A stretch of 64,000 nt of DNA from Bacillota bacterium (GTDB lineage Bacteria > Bacillota > Clostridia > Acetivibrionales > DTU013), in NCBI GenBank assembly GCA_023426125.1, contig JAFABI010000070.1, positions 59,431 to 123,430 of the forward strand, read 5' to 3'. Every line of letters starts with the position of its first letter. The first letter of the stretch is position 1. Shown one piece after another: positions 32,981-41,495 of the stretch. The position numbers and the translations under genes are program-made. Below the pieces are notes generated by a model. That model was not told where the DNA came from and did not search any database. It saw only the letters and a list, made by a program, of their open reading frames with translations.

Positions 32981-33104
32981 ATTCAACTCTATTTCAGAAA
33001 ATTATAGATCTGCAATCTACCATCTGATAAAATATCTTCAGGATGTTGACGAATGGAAGGCGATATCCGGAGACAATATCCGGGTAAATATTCTCAAGAA
33101 TTAA
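32979..33104 (+). pseudogene. Possible C-terminal gene fragment next to the repeat
   Basis: A frame that leaves the repeat at 32979 and runs 41 codons to a TAA: it reads ENYRSAIYHLIKYLQDVDEW and KAISGDNIRVNILKN. The residue mix looks like real protein, but there is no start codon or ribosome binding site and I do not recognise the family. It may be the end of a gene cut by the repeat. Confidence 0.25.
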
Positions 33105-33132
33105 CCAATTATCTATATTGGAGGTAAACATA

Positions 33133-33528
33133 ATGCACAAACTAAATATAACTACATCCGCAAGAACCGAAATGCTGGATATCACTTCACAAATACAGCA
33201 AGTATTAACGCAAAGCGGGATAAAGTCCGGAATATGCATGATATTCATCCCGCATACGACGGCAGGAGTTACGATCAATGAAAATGCAGACCCCGATGTC
33301 GTTCATGACATATTAAAAGAGATAAATAAAATCGTCCCTTTTAATGACAGCTACCTGCATATGGAGGGCAATTCCGCCGCTCATATCAAGGCAAGCCTTT
33401 TCGGGTTTTCCCAGCAGGTGATCATTGAAGACGGCAAATTGGTTCTTGGAACCTGGCAGGGAATTTACTTCTGCGAATTCGACGGCCCCAGGCGAAGACA
33501 GGTTTATGTCAAAATAATTGAGGCATGA
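33133..33528 (+). CDS. yjbQ: YjbQ family protein (UPF0047)
   Basis: 131 residues, the family's full length. Signature stretches are IFIPHTTAGVTINENADPDV, the HMEGNSAAHIKASLFG region with the conserved histidines, and LGTWQGIYFCEFDGPRRRQV. YjbQ proteins form trimers and have weak thiamine phosphate synthase activity in vitro; the true role is unsettled. TTGGAGGT lies eight bases before the ATG at 33133. The gene stands alone. Confidence 0.93.
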   Translation: MHKLNITTSARTEMLDITSQIQQVLTQSGIKSGICMIFIPHTTAGVTINENADPDVVHDILKEINKIVPFNDSYLHMEGNSAAHIKASLFGFSQQVIIEDGKLVLGTWQGIYFCEFDGPRRRQVYVKIIEA

Positions 33529-33553
33529 CCTCCGGTAAAAACTTTCCTGAAAA

Positions 33554-33581
33554 TTGATTCGATCATTGCATAATATAAAAT
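33554..33581 (+). promoter_or_regulatory. Candidate promoter of the alpha/beta hydrolase gene
   Basis: TTGATT, 16 bases, TAAAAT, about 50 bases before the hydrolase start. It lies in an AT-rich gap where chance matches are common. Confidence 0.35.
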
Positions 33582-33632
33582 AAATTCACCGATTTATGTT
33601 AAGTGAATAATATGTTATTGAAATGATATTTT

Positions 33633-34463
33633 ATGAATGATGGTATGAATATGGAATATTGGGTTAGCGTAGAACCGGATGTTAGAATTTATGTGAATGA
33701 TATAAACCCGTCGGGCGGGAAGACAATCCTGTTAATCCATGGCTGGCCTGCAAACCACAAGATGTTCGAATACCAGTATAATCAACTTACCAAAATGGGA
33801 TACCGTTGTATCGGCATCGACACACGCGGTTTCGGCAATTCAGACAAGCCTTTACGAGGCTATGACTATGACAGTCTGTCTGATGATCTCCGGTGTGTGA
33901 TTGAAGCATTAAAATTGCAAAATATCACGTTAGGCGGGCATTCAACCGGAGGAGCAATTGCTGTCCGGTATATGTCACGTCACAACGGATATGGGGTTTC
34001 CAGGCTTGGTCTTTTTGCAGCGGCAGCCCCGAGCCTGGTCCGGCGTCCGTATTTTCCCTACGGGCAGCCAAAGGAGGTTGTAACTAAGATCATTCAGGAT
34101 ACGCTTAGCGACCGTCCCAAGATGCTCCGAGATTTCGGAGAAATGTTCTTCTTTCAAAATATAACGGAGCCTTTCTCAGAATGGTTTTTCCAGCTGGGGC
34201 TGCAAGCGGCAAGCTGGGCCACTGCAGCAATCGCCAATACCTGGCTGGGAGAAGAAAAATTGTTCTACGACCTTCCTCGCATAAATGTTCCCACCTTGAT
34301 CCTTCAAGGTGTTCATGACAGGGTAGTTTTGTTCCCGCTGGCGGTTGCCCTGAACCGGGGGATCAAAAACTCAAAGCTTGTGCCGTTTGAATGCAGCGGC
34401 CACGGATTATTCTATGACGAGCGGGATAGGTTCAACCATGAACTGTCTCAATTTATCGGATGA
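33633..34463 (+). CDS. Alpha/beta hydrolase
   Basis: 276 residues of the haloperoxidase/epoxide-hydrolase-like fold. The oxyanion loop is LLIHGWPANHKMF, then DTRGFGNSDKP, the nucleophile elbow is GGHSTGGAIA (serine in G-x-S-x-G), the acid is in LILQGVHDRVVLF and the catalytic histidine in CSGHGLFYDE. All parts of the triad are present, so it should be an active esterase, lipase-like enzyme or peroxidase. The start has only a weak ribosome binding site; an internal ATG at 33651 is also possible. No neighbours suggest a substrate. Confidence 0.9.
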   Translation: MNDGMNMEYWVSVEPDVRIYVNDINPSGGKTILLIHGWPANHKMFEYQYNQLTKMGYRCIGIDTRGFGNSDKPLRGYDYDSLSDDLRCVIEALKLQNITLGGHSTGGAIAVRYMSRHNGYGVSRLGLFAAAAPSLVRRPYFPYGQPKEVVTKIIQDTLSDRPKMLRDFGEMFFFQNITEPFSEWFFQLGLQAASWATAAIANTWLGEEKLFYDLPRINVPTLILQGVHDRVVLFPLAVALNRGIKNSKLVPFECSGHGLFYDERDRFNHELSQFIG

Positions 34464-34596
34464 TTTCCATATTATAATTTTTACAATGCTGCGGAATAAT
34501 TAACTATAATTCATAGTAATCTTATGATATACTTTGATAAAAAAGGCATGGAATGTATTGTTTCGCAGTGGTGAAAGTGAATAAAGAGGCAACCCG

Positions 34597-35457
34597 ATGG
34601 ATGAAATGAATTTTAAGGCATTTGCCGTGACCAGTGAAATCGATTTGAATAAAATAGCCAGCCAATGCAGTATACCAAAAAAATACACCTGGGAAGAACC
34701 TCTAATTTTACAGGATGACCTTCTGAACTCCGCGGTCTACGGAAAATCCAGCCCGAACAGCCTGACCCCTTCCGGCCGGAATTCTATCGGTGCCGGCAAA
34801 GTGCTGATTTTTTCCTTTGGAAGTATTGTGTTTATGAATATGAATACAAAAGAAATCTCTGCTTTCCTGGATTATTTCGATTCCTTCAAGCTCAATATCG
34901 ATTTGAAAAGCTTCAACCGGTATTCCGACGATTACTGCCTGCATGTCGGAAAAACCGATAAAATCGAGTTTTCCGACGAATATGTCACGGTGCCCGGCCT
35001 TGAAGCTTTCTATCCGGAATTGATCTCCATCGTGATTGCCAAGTCGGTAGCCCTGGAAAAAATAGAAGAGCAGCTGGGCGGGATACTTGACAAGCTGGAA
35101 ACCATGATAGACAGGCTGGAAAAGGGGAAGCTCCGCATCAGCGACAAAGAGCTGGCAAGGACTACGGCAAAAGTCGTGCGTCATGAGTATAATTCCATCG
35201 CCTATATCATGATTCTCGACAAACCGGATATTACATGGACTACCAGTGCCGCCGCCGAATTCTATGATAAAATGTCGAATTTTTTTGAACTGAATGACCG
35301 GTATGAAATAATAAAAAGCAAAACCGAGATCCTGAACAACATCATCGACGGCTTTTCCTCCATAAGCCATTCCATAAGGGGGTTGTTCCTTGAAGGCCTC
35401 ATTGTCCTGTTGATTGTGGCCGAGGTCATCCTGATGTTCATAGAGATTATAAAATAG
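34597..35457 (+). CDS. RMD1/DUF155 family membrane protein, first copy
   Basis: 286 residues. The N-terminal half reads FKAFAVTSEIDLNKIASQCS and VLIFSFGSIVFMNMNTKEI, the beta-rich part of DUF155 (the family of yeast Rmd1 and human RMND1). The middle is helical with DKLETMIDRLEKGKLRISDK, and the last 25 residues form a single membrane anchor (LFLEGLIVLLIVAEVILMFI). Bacterial members are of unknown function; the mitochondrial relative supports mitochondrial translation. AGAGG precedes the ATG. A paralogue follows after 11 bases, so both are made together. Confidence 0.78.
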   Translation: MDEMNFKAFAVTSEIDLNKIASQCSIPKKYTWEEPLILQDDLLNSAVYGKSSPNSLTPSGRNSIGAGKVLIFSFGSIVFMNMNTKEISAFLDYFDSFKLNIDLKSFNRYSDDYCLHVGKTDKIEFSDEYVTVPGLEAFYPELISIVIAKSVALEKIEEQLGGILDKLETMIDRLEKGKLRISDKELARTTAKVVRHEYNSIAYIMILDKPDITWTTSAAAEFYDKMSNFFELNDRYEIIKSKTEILNNIIDGFSSISHSIRGLFLEGLIVLLIVAEVILMFIEIIK

Positions 35458-35468
35458 GAGAGCCACCG

Positions 35469-36296
35469 ATGAGAAAAATCAGGTTTAAAAGCTGCAAAAT
35501 AACAACAAGGATACCGCTCGACCGGCTCGCATCTTTTTTCAGGCTCCAAAAGCTCAGCAGCTGGAAGGAATATATTGTTCTGAACGGTCATTACCTTGAG
35601 GATATATTAAAAATAAACTGCAATTCCAAGTCTGTCTATCTTTTCGAATTCGGATGCGTCACCTTCGTCGAATTTGAAGAGGATGAAGTGCAAGTATTCC
35701 TTGATTTTCTGGCCGGGATCGTAGAAAAAATCGATTATGCAATGTTTGCCAGGTTTTCCGAAAATCATTCCATTCTTGTGGGAGACGATTCAACATTCAA
35801 GCCATGGAGTGAATGTACCCGCTTTTACAGATTCGATGAGCCGGCACAGTTGATCATTTCCGTCATTCTGGCCAAATCTGCCGCTCTGGACAAAATTGAA
35901 ACCGATGTGAACGAGAATATGGATGAAACCGAACGATATGTGGAATACCTGCGAAAAGGAAAATTCCACATGAACAAAAAGGCCTTTTCCCTGATTATTT
36001 ACAGAATTCTAAAATTTGAATTTGAAAGCATCAATAACATAAGAATCTTTGACAGATCCGCCGTCTTTGAGCATCGGATAAAAAGCAGGGATCTGTACGA
36101 TTCCCTTGCCGGGTATTATGAACTGGATGACAGGTTTGCCGTACTGCAAAGCAAAACCGCAAGTCTTCGCCGCACGGCCAAAGCCTATAACGTACTAAGC
36201 TACAAGGGCATTGAAAATAGATTGTATGTGCTGGAGATATTTTTGCTTGCGCTATTCCCACTGGTCAGCCTGATCCACCGTTTTTTAGGACTGTAG
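35469..36296 (+). CDS. RMD1/DUF155 family membrane protein, second copy
   Basis: 275 residues, homologous over the full length to the preceding gene but quite diverged: KSVYLFEFGCVTFVEFEEDE corresponds to the SFGSIVFMNM strand, YYELDDRFAVLQSKTASLRR to the FELNDRYEIIKSKTEILNN helix, and the C-terminal anchor is VLEIFLLALFPLVSLIHRFL. Two paralogues in tandem with coupled translation (GGAG eight bases before the ATG) suggest a hetero-oligomer in the cytoplasmic membrane. Function unknown. Confidence 0.75.
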   Translation: MRKIRFKSCKITTRIPLDRLASFFRLQKLSSWKEYIVLNGHYLEDILKINCNSKSVYLFEFGCVTFVEFEEDEVQVFLDFLAGIVEKIDYAMFARFSENHSILVGDDSTFKPWSECTRFYRFDEPAQLIISVILAKSAALDKIETDVNENMDETERYVEYLRKGKFHMNKKAFSLIIYRILKFEFESINNIRIFDRSAVFEHRIKSRDLYDSLAGYYELDDRFAVLQSKTASLRRTAKAYNVLSYKGIENRLYVLEIFLLALFPLVSLIHRFLGL

Positions 36297-36384
36297 GGCA
36301 GGCAACAATGCAAGAGATTCCCTCCGCCCTTTTTTGGTGATATGAGGCGTACCATAGCTTTGGTGAATCGCCCCTATGCACCAC

Positions 36385-37290
36385 TCATGCCCTCAGTGTC
36401 AGCCGGATCGCGAGAAGGCCGTCTGCCAGGCCGGCTGTGACCGTACCGCCCATCTTTTCCACCAGAGCTTTGACAATCGGCAGCCCCAGTCCGCTGCTTG
36501 CGCCGTTGCGTACTTTGTCCGCCGTATAGAAGCGGTCAAAAAGCTTATCGACATCCTCCGAAGACAAATTTTCTGCGCTGTTGCTTATTTCAAGGGTTGC
36601 AGTTTTTCCATCCTTATGCAGCCTTATGGATACACGACCATTGGCATGCTGCAGCACATTCCCCAGTAAGTTGGCAATAATCCTGTTCAGAGCATTGAAA
36701 TCGGCAAAGATTTTGACCGCCTCAGCCGGTATGTCAACCTCCGGTGTAATTCCTCCGCTCCGGAAGCGTTCATACCGTTCGGCCAGATGCTGGGCCAGAA
36801 CTACAGTGAAATCAACCGTCTCAATGGCAAGCGGGTACTGCGGGGTTTCTATCATCGACAGCTCAAAAAAACCGTTGATCATTGTCTCAAGGGTTTTCGC
36901 CCGTCTTTCCATGACCTCCATATATTGCAGGCCCTCGCCGGCGGTGACTTCCTTTTTCAAAAGCTGCAGGTAGCCGAGCACCGACGTCAGCGGTGTTCTC
37001 AAATCGTGGCCCATGTTGGCAATCGCCTGCCGAAGCTCATCCTCCATATTCCTGTAACGGATCACCGCTTCCTTAAAAAACCGGATCTTTCTGTTGATTG
37101 CAGCTGCAAGCTCTTCAACCCTTTTACTCCCGCTTGCGATGCTCATGCTTTTTCCAAAGTTGTCTCCGTCAAAACGCTCCAGGTCTGACCTGATGGACTG
37201 TAAGTCCTTATCCACAAGATAAAGGCGGACGGACAGGACAATAACCGTCAAAGCCAAAACCACCACGATGGAATATACAAAAATAGTCAT
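36385..37290 (-). CDS. Sensor histidine kinase
   Basis: 301 residues. One membrane span at residues 4-25, no sizeable outer domain, then the dimerisation helix with ANMGHDLRTPLTSVLGY (phospho-accepting His95) and the ATPase domain with NRIIANLLGNVLQHA (N box), SGLGLPIVKALVEKMGG (G2 box). Intramembrane-sensing kinases of this short type are typical partners of ABC exporters involved in peptide antibiotic or envelope stress. It is the last gene of the operon response regulator, ATPase, permease, kinase. AGGAGGA lies three to eight bases before the ATG at 37290; the frame extended to 37365 has none. Confidence 0.92.
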   Translation of the reverse strand: MTIFVYSIVVVLALTVIVLSVRLYLVDKDLQSIRSDLERFDGDNFGKSMSIASGSKRVEELAAAINRKIRFFKEAVIRYRNMEDELRQAIANMGHDLRTPLTSVLGYLQLLKKEVTAGEGLQYMEVMERRAKTLETMINGFFELSMIETPQYPLAIETVDFTVVLAQHLAERYERFRSGGITPEVDIPAEAVKIFADFNALNRIIANLLGNVLQHANGRVSIRLHKDGKTATLEISNSAENLSSEDVDKLFDRFYTADKVRNGASSGLGLPIVKALVEKMGGTVTAGLADGLLAIRLTLRA

Positions 37291-37312
37291 TGTCCTCCTC
37301 CTTTCTCGCTGC

Positions 37313-38095
37313 TTATGCAATATCCTGTTTCCTGAAAACCGCGCACCCTGCCAGTGTACACGCAAGCATCAGAACAACCGCGTAGGCAACCGCCGTCCAT
37401 GCAGTTGCTGCATCAATGTTAAGCGCCGCAACAAAAGAAAGCTGTGCCTGGGGGATATACTCCGTCGCTTTTCGAAACCATTCAAAACGTATGGAAAGCT
37501 GGGCTACCAGCAAATTGGTAACAAGAACCGTAAATCCGGTATATACTCCGATAATTGCTCCCGGTTCCTTAAATACAAAGGAGATCAGGACATAAAGGCT
37601 GCAAAAGGCCAGAGAAACAAAGGTAACCAGCAGGAATGACCTGATAAGCCCAACAACCACTTCATTGTCAACAGGAGACCCAAAACCGAAAAAGGCTGTT
37701 CCTGCCGCCAAGCCCGTCAACATGCTGGATACAATAATGCCTGCCACTCCAACCATGGACGAGAAAAGCTTTGAGAGATAAATGCTGCTTCTTTTGTAGC
37801 CATAGGATATTTCGGACCGGATGGTGCCCTGCCTGAATCCGCTGGCGATAAAAAGCGCGACAAAAACGATGGTCACGATTTCAAAGAGTTCAACTCCTCC
37901 ACTGCTTATCACCTTGTACATCAGGCTATACCCCTTGACGCTCTGTACGCCTTCCCGCCCTGTGGTGGGGTCATTTTGCAGCATCCAGTACAAGGCAACT
38001 CCGAAAATGTTTATGCACACATTGATTACCAATAGCACAAAATAGAATTTGCCATGAAACAGCCTGTATAATTGAGCCCGCAATAAATTAAACAT
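37313..38095 (-). CDS. ABC-2 type permease
   Basis: 260 residues with six hydrophobic spans and the opening FNLLRAQLYRLFHGKFYFVL, as in BcrB/LanE/G-type permeases. GYKRSSIYLSKL is a typical cytoplasmic loop. GGGAGG precedes the ATG at 38095, which lies eight bases inside the end of the ATPase gene, so translation is coupled. With the ATPase it should export or expel a membrane-active compound under control of the adjacent two-component system. Confidence 0.87.
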   Translation of the reverse strand: MFNLLRAQLYRLFHGKFYFVLLVINVCINIFGVALYWMLQNDPTTGREGVQSVKGYSLMYKVISSGGVELFEIVTIVFVALFIASGFRQGTIRSEISYGYKRSSIYLSKLFSSMVGVAGIIVSSMLTGLAAGTAFFGFGSPVDNEVVVGLIRSFLLVTFVSLAFCSLYVLISFVFKEPGAIIGVYTGFTVLVTNLLVAQLSIRFEWFRKATEYIPQAQLSFVAALNIDAATAWTAVAYAVVLMLACTLAGCAVFRKQDIA

Positions 38096-39011
38096 TTCCC
38101 GCACCTCCCGCCACCTTCAGAAAATATGCTTCCAGGTCTTCTCCCACCGGCTGGATCGACTTTACCACGATCCGGTTGTCATTCAGCGTCCTGTTTACCT
38201 CGCCGGGGTTGTCCATTCGGTCATAAAGATGGATTTTCCTGCCGGGCAGGATTTCAAAATTGGTCGTTCCCAGCTCCCTTTCAATGACCGCAGCCGCTTT
38301 TGGCGCGTCATCGACAGTGATTTCAAGGCATTTCCTTCCTTTCTTATTCAATTCATCCATTGTGAGTTCTTCAACAAGCTCACCTTTCTTCATGATGCCG
38401 TAGCCGGTTGCCATTTGATAGACTTCCGTTAGAATGTGGCTTGAAATAAGGATTGTTACGCCCCGCTCCCGGTTGATTTTTTTAAGGAACTCCCTGATTT
38501 CCACGATCCCTATGGGATCAAGGCCGTTAACCGGTTCGTCCAGGATCAGCATCTCCGGATCCGATAACAGCGCCGATGCAATCGCAAGCCTCTGCTTCAT
38601 GCCGAGGGAAAAACTGCCCGCCTTTTTGGAGCCGGTATCCTCCAGCCCGACTTCCCTGAGGCATCTGTCAATGCACTCTTTTCCCGGGATACCTCTCTGA
38701 AGCCTTACCATTTCAAGATTCTGCCTTGCATTCATATTGGGATGGAATGCAGGCGTTTCAATGATGGAGCCTATTCTTTTACGGCCTTCCAGCAGAGCTG
38801 CCTCGCCGCTTTCACCCCATAGCGCAATTTCTCCCGCTGTGGGGTAAACCAGGCCCATGAAAAGCCGGATCAGCGTTGTTTTTCCTGCGCCGTTTTGTCC
38901 GATCAGGCCGTAGATGTCTCCCTTTTTCACCGACATATTCAATGAATTCACGGCGTATTGGGATTTGAATTTTTTGCTTAAATTCCTTGTCTGTATGACA
39001 AATCCGCCCAT
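38088..39011 (-). CDS. ABC transporter ATP-binding protein (BcrA/LanF-like)
   Basis: 307 residues. Walker A GQNGAGKTT, IGSIIETPAFHPNMNARQNL typical of the BcrA/LanF group, signature FSLGMKQRLAIAS, Walker B MLILDEPVNGLDP (Val in place of the usual Thr), and SSHILTEVYQM. It energises the permease encoded next. It is about as similar to the ATPase at 31949 as two members of one family, so the window has three such modules. The region 39012-39114 before it contains GAAAGGAGAAG as ribosome binding site; a separate promoter there could not be assigned. Confidence 0.92.
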   Translation of the reverse strand: MGGFVIQTRNLSKKFKSQYAVNSLNMSVKKGDIYGLIGQNGAGKTTLIRLFMGLVYPTAGEIALWGESGEAALLEGRKRIGSIIETPAFHPNMNARQNLEMVRLQRGIPGKECIDRCLREVGLEDTGSKKAGSFSLGMKQRLAIASALLSDPEMLILDEPVNGLDPIGIVEIREFLKKINRERGVTILISSHILTEVYQMATGYGIMKKGELVEELTMDELNKKGRKCLEITVDDAPKAAAVIERELGTTNFEILPGRKIHLYDRMDNPGEVNRTLNDNRIVVKSIQPVGEDLEAYFLKVAGGAGNV

Positions 39012-39114
39012 GAAGCTTCTCCTTTCGTCTATACCCAGAAAATAGCTAACGAAAGTATCATAGCAAGCCGAAGTAAAGATTCTCTCAAAAAGAACTAAAG
39101 AAATTCTTAAATTT

Positions 39115-39810
39115 TCAGTCTGCCTCGCTCATCTTGTATCCAATGCCCCAGAGGGTTTGTATGTAATCTCCGGTTTTAGAAAGCTTGTTTCTCAGGTTAC
39201 TCATGTGCACGTTGATGGTGTTGTCATCGGAGAAATATTCTTCTCCCCAGATGCTTTCAAACAGGTTCTGCTTCGTAAACACCTTTTTCGGGTGCCTCAT
39301 CAACAGCTCCAGCATGGCATATTCCCTGGCTGTCAGTAAAACCGGGCTCCCTTTTACCGTGACCTCATGATTTTCCAGATTCAGTACAATATCCTTGTGG
39401 GTCAGTATATTTCCGCTCTGCCGGTCTGCATTGTCATAATCCAGGTATCTTCTGAGCTGTGCCTCAACCCTTGCAATAATTTCCTCCACATCGAAGGGTT
39501 TTGTAATATAATCATCCGCCCCGGCCTTCAAAAGCTCTACTTTATCAGTCAGCCCATCCCTGGCTGATATAATTACAACAGGTATTCTGTTTGTTTTTCT
39601 GATTTCATTGAGGAGCTTTTGCCCGTTCAGTCCGGGCAGCATAAGATCCAGCAGTACAAGATCAATATTTTTTGTATTGATCAGCATCAGCCCTTCACTG
39701 CCTGAAAAAGCAGCAACTGCCTCATAACCCTGCTTTGTAAGAATCGTGCAAAGCAATTGGTTGATATCCGCGTCATCTTCCACGACCAAAATAACAGGCC
39801 GATTTTTCAT
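39115..39810 (-). CDS. Response regulator, OmpR family
   Basis: 231 residues. Receiver domain: acidic pair EDD at 11-13, phospho-acceptor D55 in VLLDLMLPG, and the KPF lysine in DDYITKPFDVEE. The C-terminal winged helix holds LTAREYAMLELLMRHPKKVF, FSDDNTINVHMSNLRNKL and TLWGIGYKM. It should be phosphorylated by the kinase encoded three genes downstream and control the ABC exporter between them. First gene of the operon. Confidence 0.94.
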   Translation of the reverse strand: MKNRPVILVVEDDADINQLLCTILTKQGYEAVAAFSGSEGLMLINTKNIDLVLLDLMLPGLNGQKLLNEIRKTNRIPVVIISARDGLTDKVELLKAGADDYITKPFDVEEIIARVEAQLRRYLDYDNADRQSGNILTHKDIVLNLENHEVTVKGSPVLLTAREYAMLELLMRHPKKVFTKQNLFESIWGEEYFSDDNTINVHMSNLRNKLSKTGDYIQTLWGIGYKMSEAD

Positions 39811-39881
39811 ATACTACTACCTCTCATGCCTTTCTTACAAAATACTCCTGCTGCAGGACGGCACACCTAAATGTGAAAAAG

Positions 39882-39906
39882 TATAGGGGCGCGCATTACG
39901 CGTCCG
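39882..39906. repeat. Half copy of the GTAGGGGCG repeat
   Basis: TATAGGGGCGCGCATTACGC followed by GTCCG: only one end of the element, next to the short hairpin TGCTATTGTGATAGCA. No second end is visible. Confidence 0.6.
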
Positions 39907-39943
39907 CAGAATGCTATTGTGATAGCATTATCCCTGTATTTCT

Positions 39944-41008
39944 TTACTCTAAATCAATGCTCATAATTCCTGCTTTCATTATTATTTTTCGTAAGTACCT
40001 GTTATACATCGCCGGTGATTTCAGATGCTTGAAAAAGACGTTCCGTTTCAGAGATTTTGCACATTCCTCATATCTGTTTTGCAATCCTTCCAATCCTTTC
40101 TCAAGGGCTTTTGCCAGGGAAAGCGAACTTCTAAATGCATAGCTTAAGCCTTCTGCCGAGCTGGGACTTATAAACCCGGCTGCTTCGCCTACCAATGCAA
40201 TCTGATTGTTACCGGTACAAATCTGATTGGTATTGGATGGCCTCAATAAGTATGCACCTTCCTTCTTTACAGGTTTGTCGAATTTAAACCCATAATTATT
40301 TAATCTCTTCTTCAATCGCTTAAACTTTTCGTGCGTTTGCTCCCCCGGCTTAAGAGCTGAGCCCAAAATCAAGTATTCTTCCTTTGGTATCGTCCACGAA
40401 TAAAAATCAGTAATTTCCCTATCGAAAATTGCTCCGTAATAATCGGCATTCTGATTGGTTTCAAACCATTCCTGTATCGAAATATATAGTTGAGGACTCG
40501 GGTTCTTGGAAAAGCCTTGCTTTCGTACGCCGGAGAAAGCACCGTCAGCTCCCACCAGCAATTTTGCCTGTTCGGTATACTCTTTTCCGTTTTGATGAAA
40601 TTTTACATTGACAGCATTGTCCAGAAGGTCAAAGGATTTATATGTGCAACCGTTAATTATATTTACTTCGGGAGGAATGATTACTTCAAGCCATTTATCA
40701 AACTCTTCCCGGTCAATGTTTATATAATGCCTTTGATAATACCTTTCTATTGAATTGTCTATATCGATCGTTCTGACTGCAAACAACTGCGGGCTCAGGA
40801 TAACTGATTTAGGTACTCCGAGGCAGAACTTTGCCAGCATCAGCTGGGCATCCGGCGCGATTAGGCCACCGCAGCATTTGCGGAATGCCGGATTTTTACT
40901 TTTTTCAAAAGTTCTCTTTTCCAGAAGAAGCACTCTGTATTTTTTACCGATCATCCGGGCTAATGTAGCTCCGGCAGGTCCACCACCAACTATAATTATG
41001 TCATACAT
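39944..41008 (-). CDS. FAD-dependent oxidoreductase, geranylgeranyl reductase-like
   Basis: 354 residues. The FAD-binding Rossmann motif is IIIVGGGPAGATLAR, then LLLEKRTF, a CCGGLIAPDAQ stretch, LLVGADGAFSGVRK (second FAD motif) and VGEAAGFISPSSAEGLSYAF (third). This is the geranylgeranyl reductase/CbrA branch of the para-hydroxybenzoate hydroxylase superfamily, which reduces double bonds in isoprenoid chains or lipids or acts on halogenated and aromatic compounds. The CCGG motif is shared with CbrA-like proteins. Stands alone; substrate unknown. Confidence 0.85.
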   Translation of the reverse strand: MYDIIIVGGGPAGATLARMIGKKYRVLLLEKRTFEKSKNPAFRKCCGGLIAPDAQLMLAKFCLGVPKSVILSPQLFAVRTIDIDNSIERYYQRHYINIDREEFDKWLEVIIPPEVNIINGCTYKSFDLLDNAVNVKFHQNGKEYTEQAKLLVGADGAFSGVRKQGFSKNPSPQLYISIQEWFETNQNADYYGAIFDREITDFYSWTIPKEEYLILGSALKPGEQTHEKFKRLKKRLNNYGFKFDKPVKKEGAYLLRPSNTNQICTGNNQIALVGEAAGFISPSSAEGLSYAFRSSLSLAKALEKGLEGLQNRYEECAKSLKRNVFFKHLKSPAMYNRYLRKIIMKAGIMSIDLE

Positions 41009-41084
41009 TTCGATACCTCATTTCAAATAAAGCCAAACTACCTTCAAATCCTTCACAAGCTGGTATATAGGTTCAATATACTCA

Positions 41085-41344
41085 TAAAACTATATATAAT
41101 TCTATAAATATCACAAAAATCCTTCTCCGCTTGTATTTCCTGTTTGACAATAAAATCACAACAGAATTCCTACTACCAACAATTGTTAAGTCGGTCATCA
41201 GATACCGAAAGTACTTGTTCAGGGGAATGTCTGCTAGCTTTCGCCGAAAAGCCGCCGCAAGCAAATTCTTTATCCAATATCACCTCATAGACCTGCTGAA
41301 GTTCTGATAACGTAAAGAGCTCCGGCATCAGATGAAATGCAATT
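41085..41344 (-). pseudogene. Relic of an NrtR-type Nudix transcription regulator, C-terminal part
   Basis: Minus strand from 41344 reads FHLMPELFTLSELQQVYEVI followed by LDKE, the well-conserved winged-helix start of NrtR-like Nudix regulators (LPEKFTLTELQ in relatives). Near 41265 the frame shifts by one base and continues as AFRRKLAD and, later, VGSRNSVVILLSNRKYKRR, corresponding to the FRRK and RPA-LY-F-Y segments. The Nudix domain is absent. Two frames and missing 5' half mark it as dead. Confidence 0.55.
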
Positions 41345-41347
41345 ATG

Positions 41348-41412
41348 AAAAAACAAAAAACCTGGAGACGGCTTGACTTTGTACATAAAGTCTCAAAACT
41401 AAACCGTTCTCC
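41348..41412 (-). terminator. Rho-independent terminator after nrdJ
   Basis: Minus strand: GGAGAACGG pairs with CCGTCTCC, enclosing a second hairpin GACTTTATGTACAAAGTC, followed by TTTTTTGTTTTTT. A nested double hairpin about 85 bases after the nrdJ stop. Confidence 0.75.
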
Positions 41413-41495
41413 GGGTACTAAGTTGTAGTGAAATAATAAGCAAATTCACTTAATTAATAGTAAATTAAAATCTCACTTTCAAATACCGCAAGACA

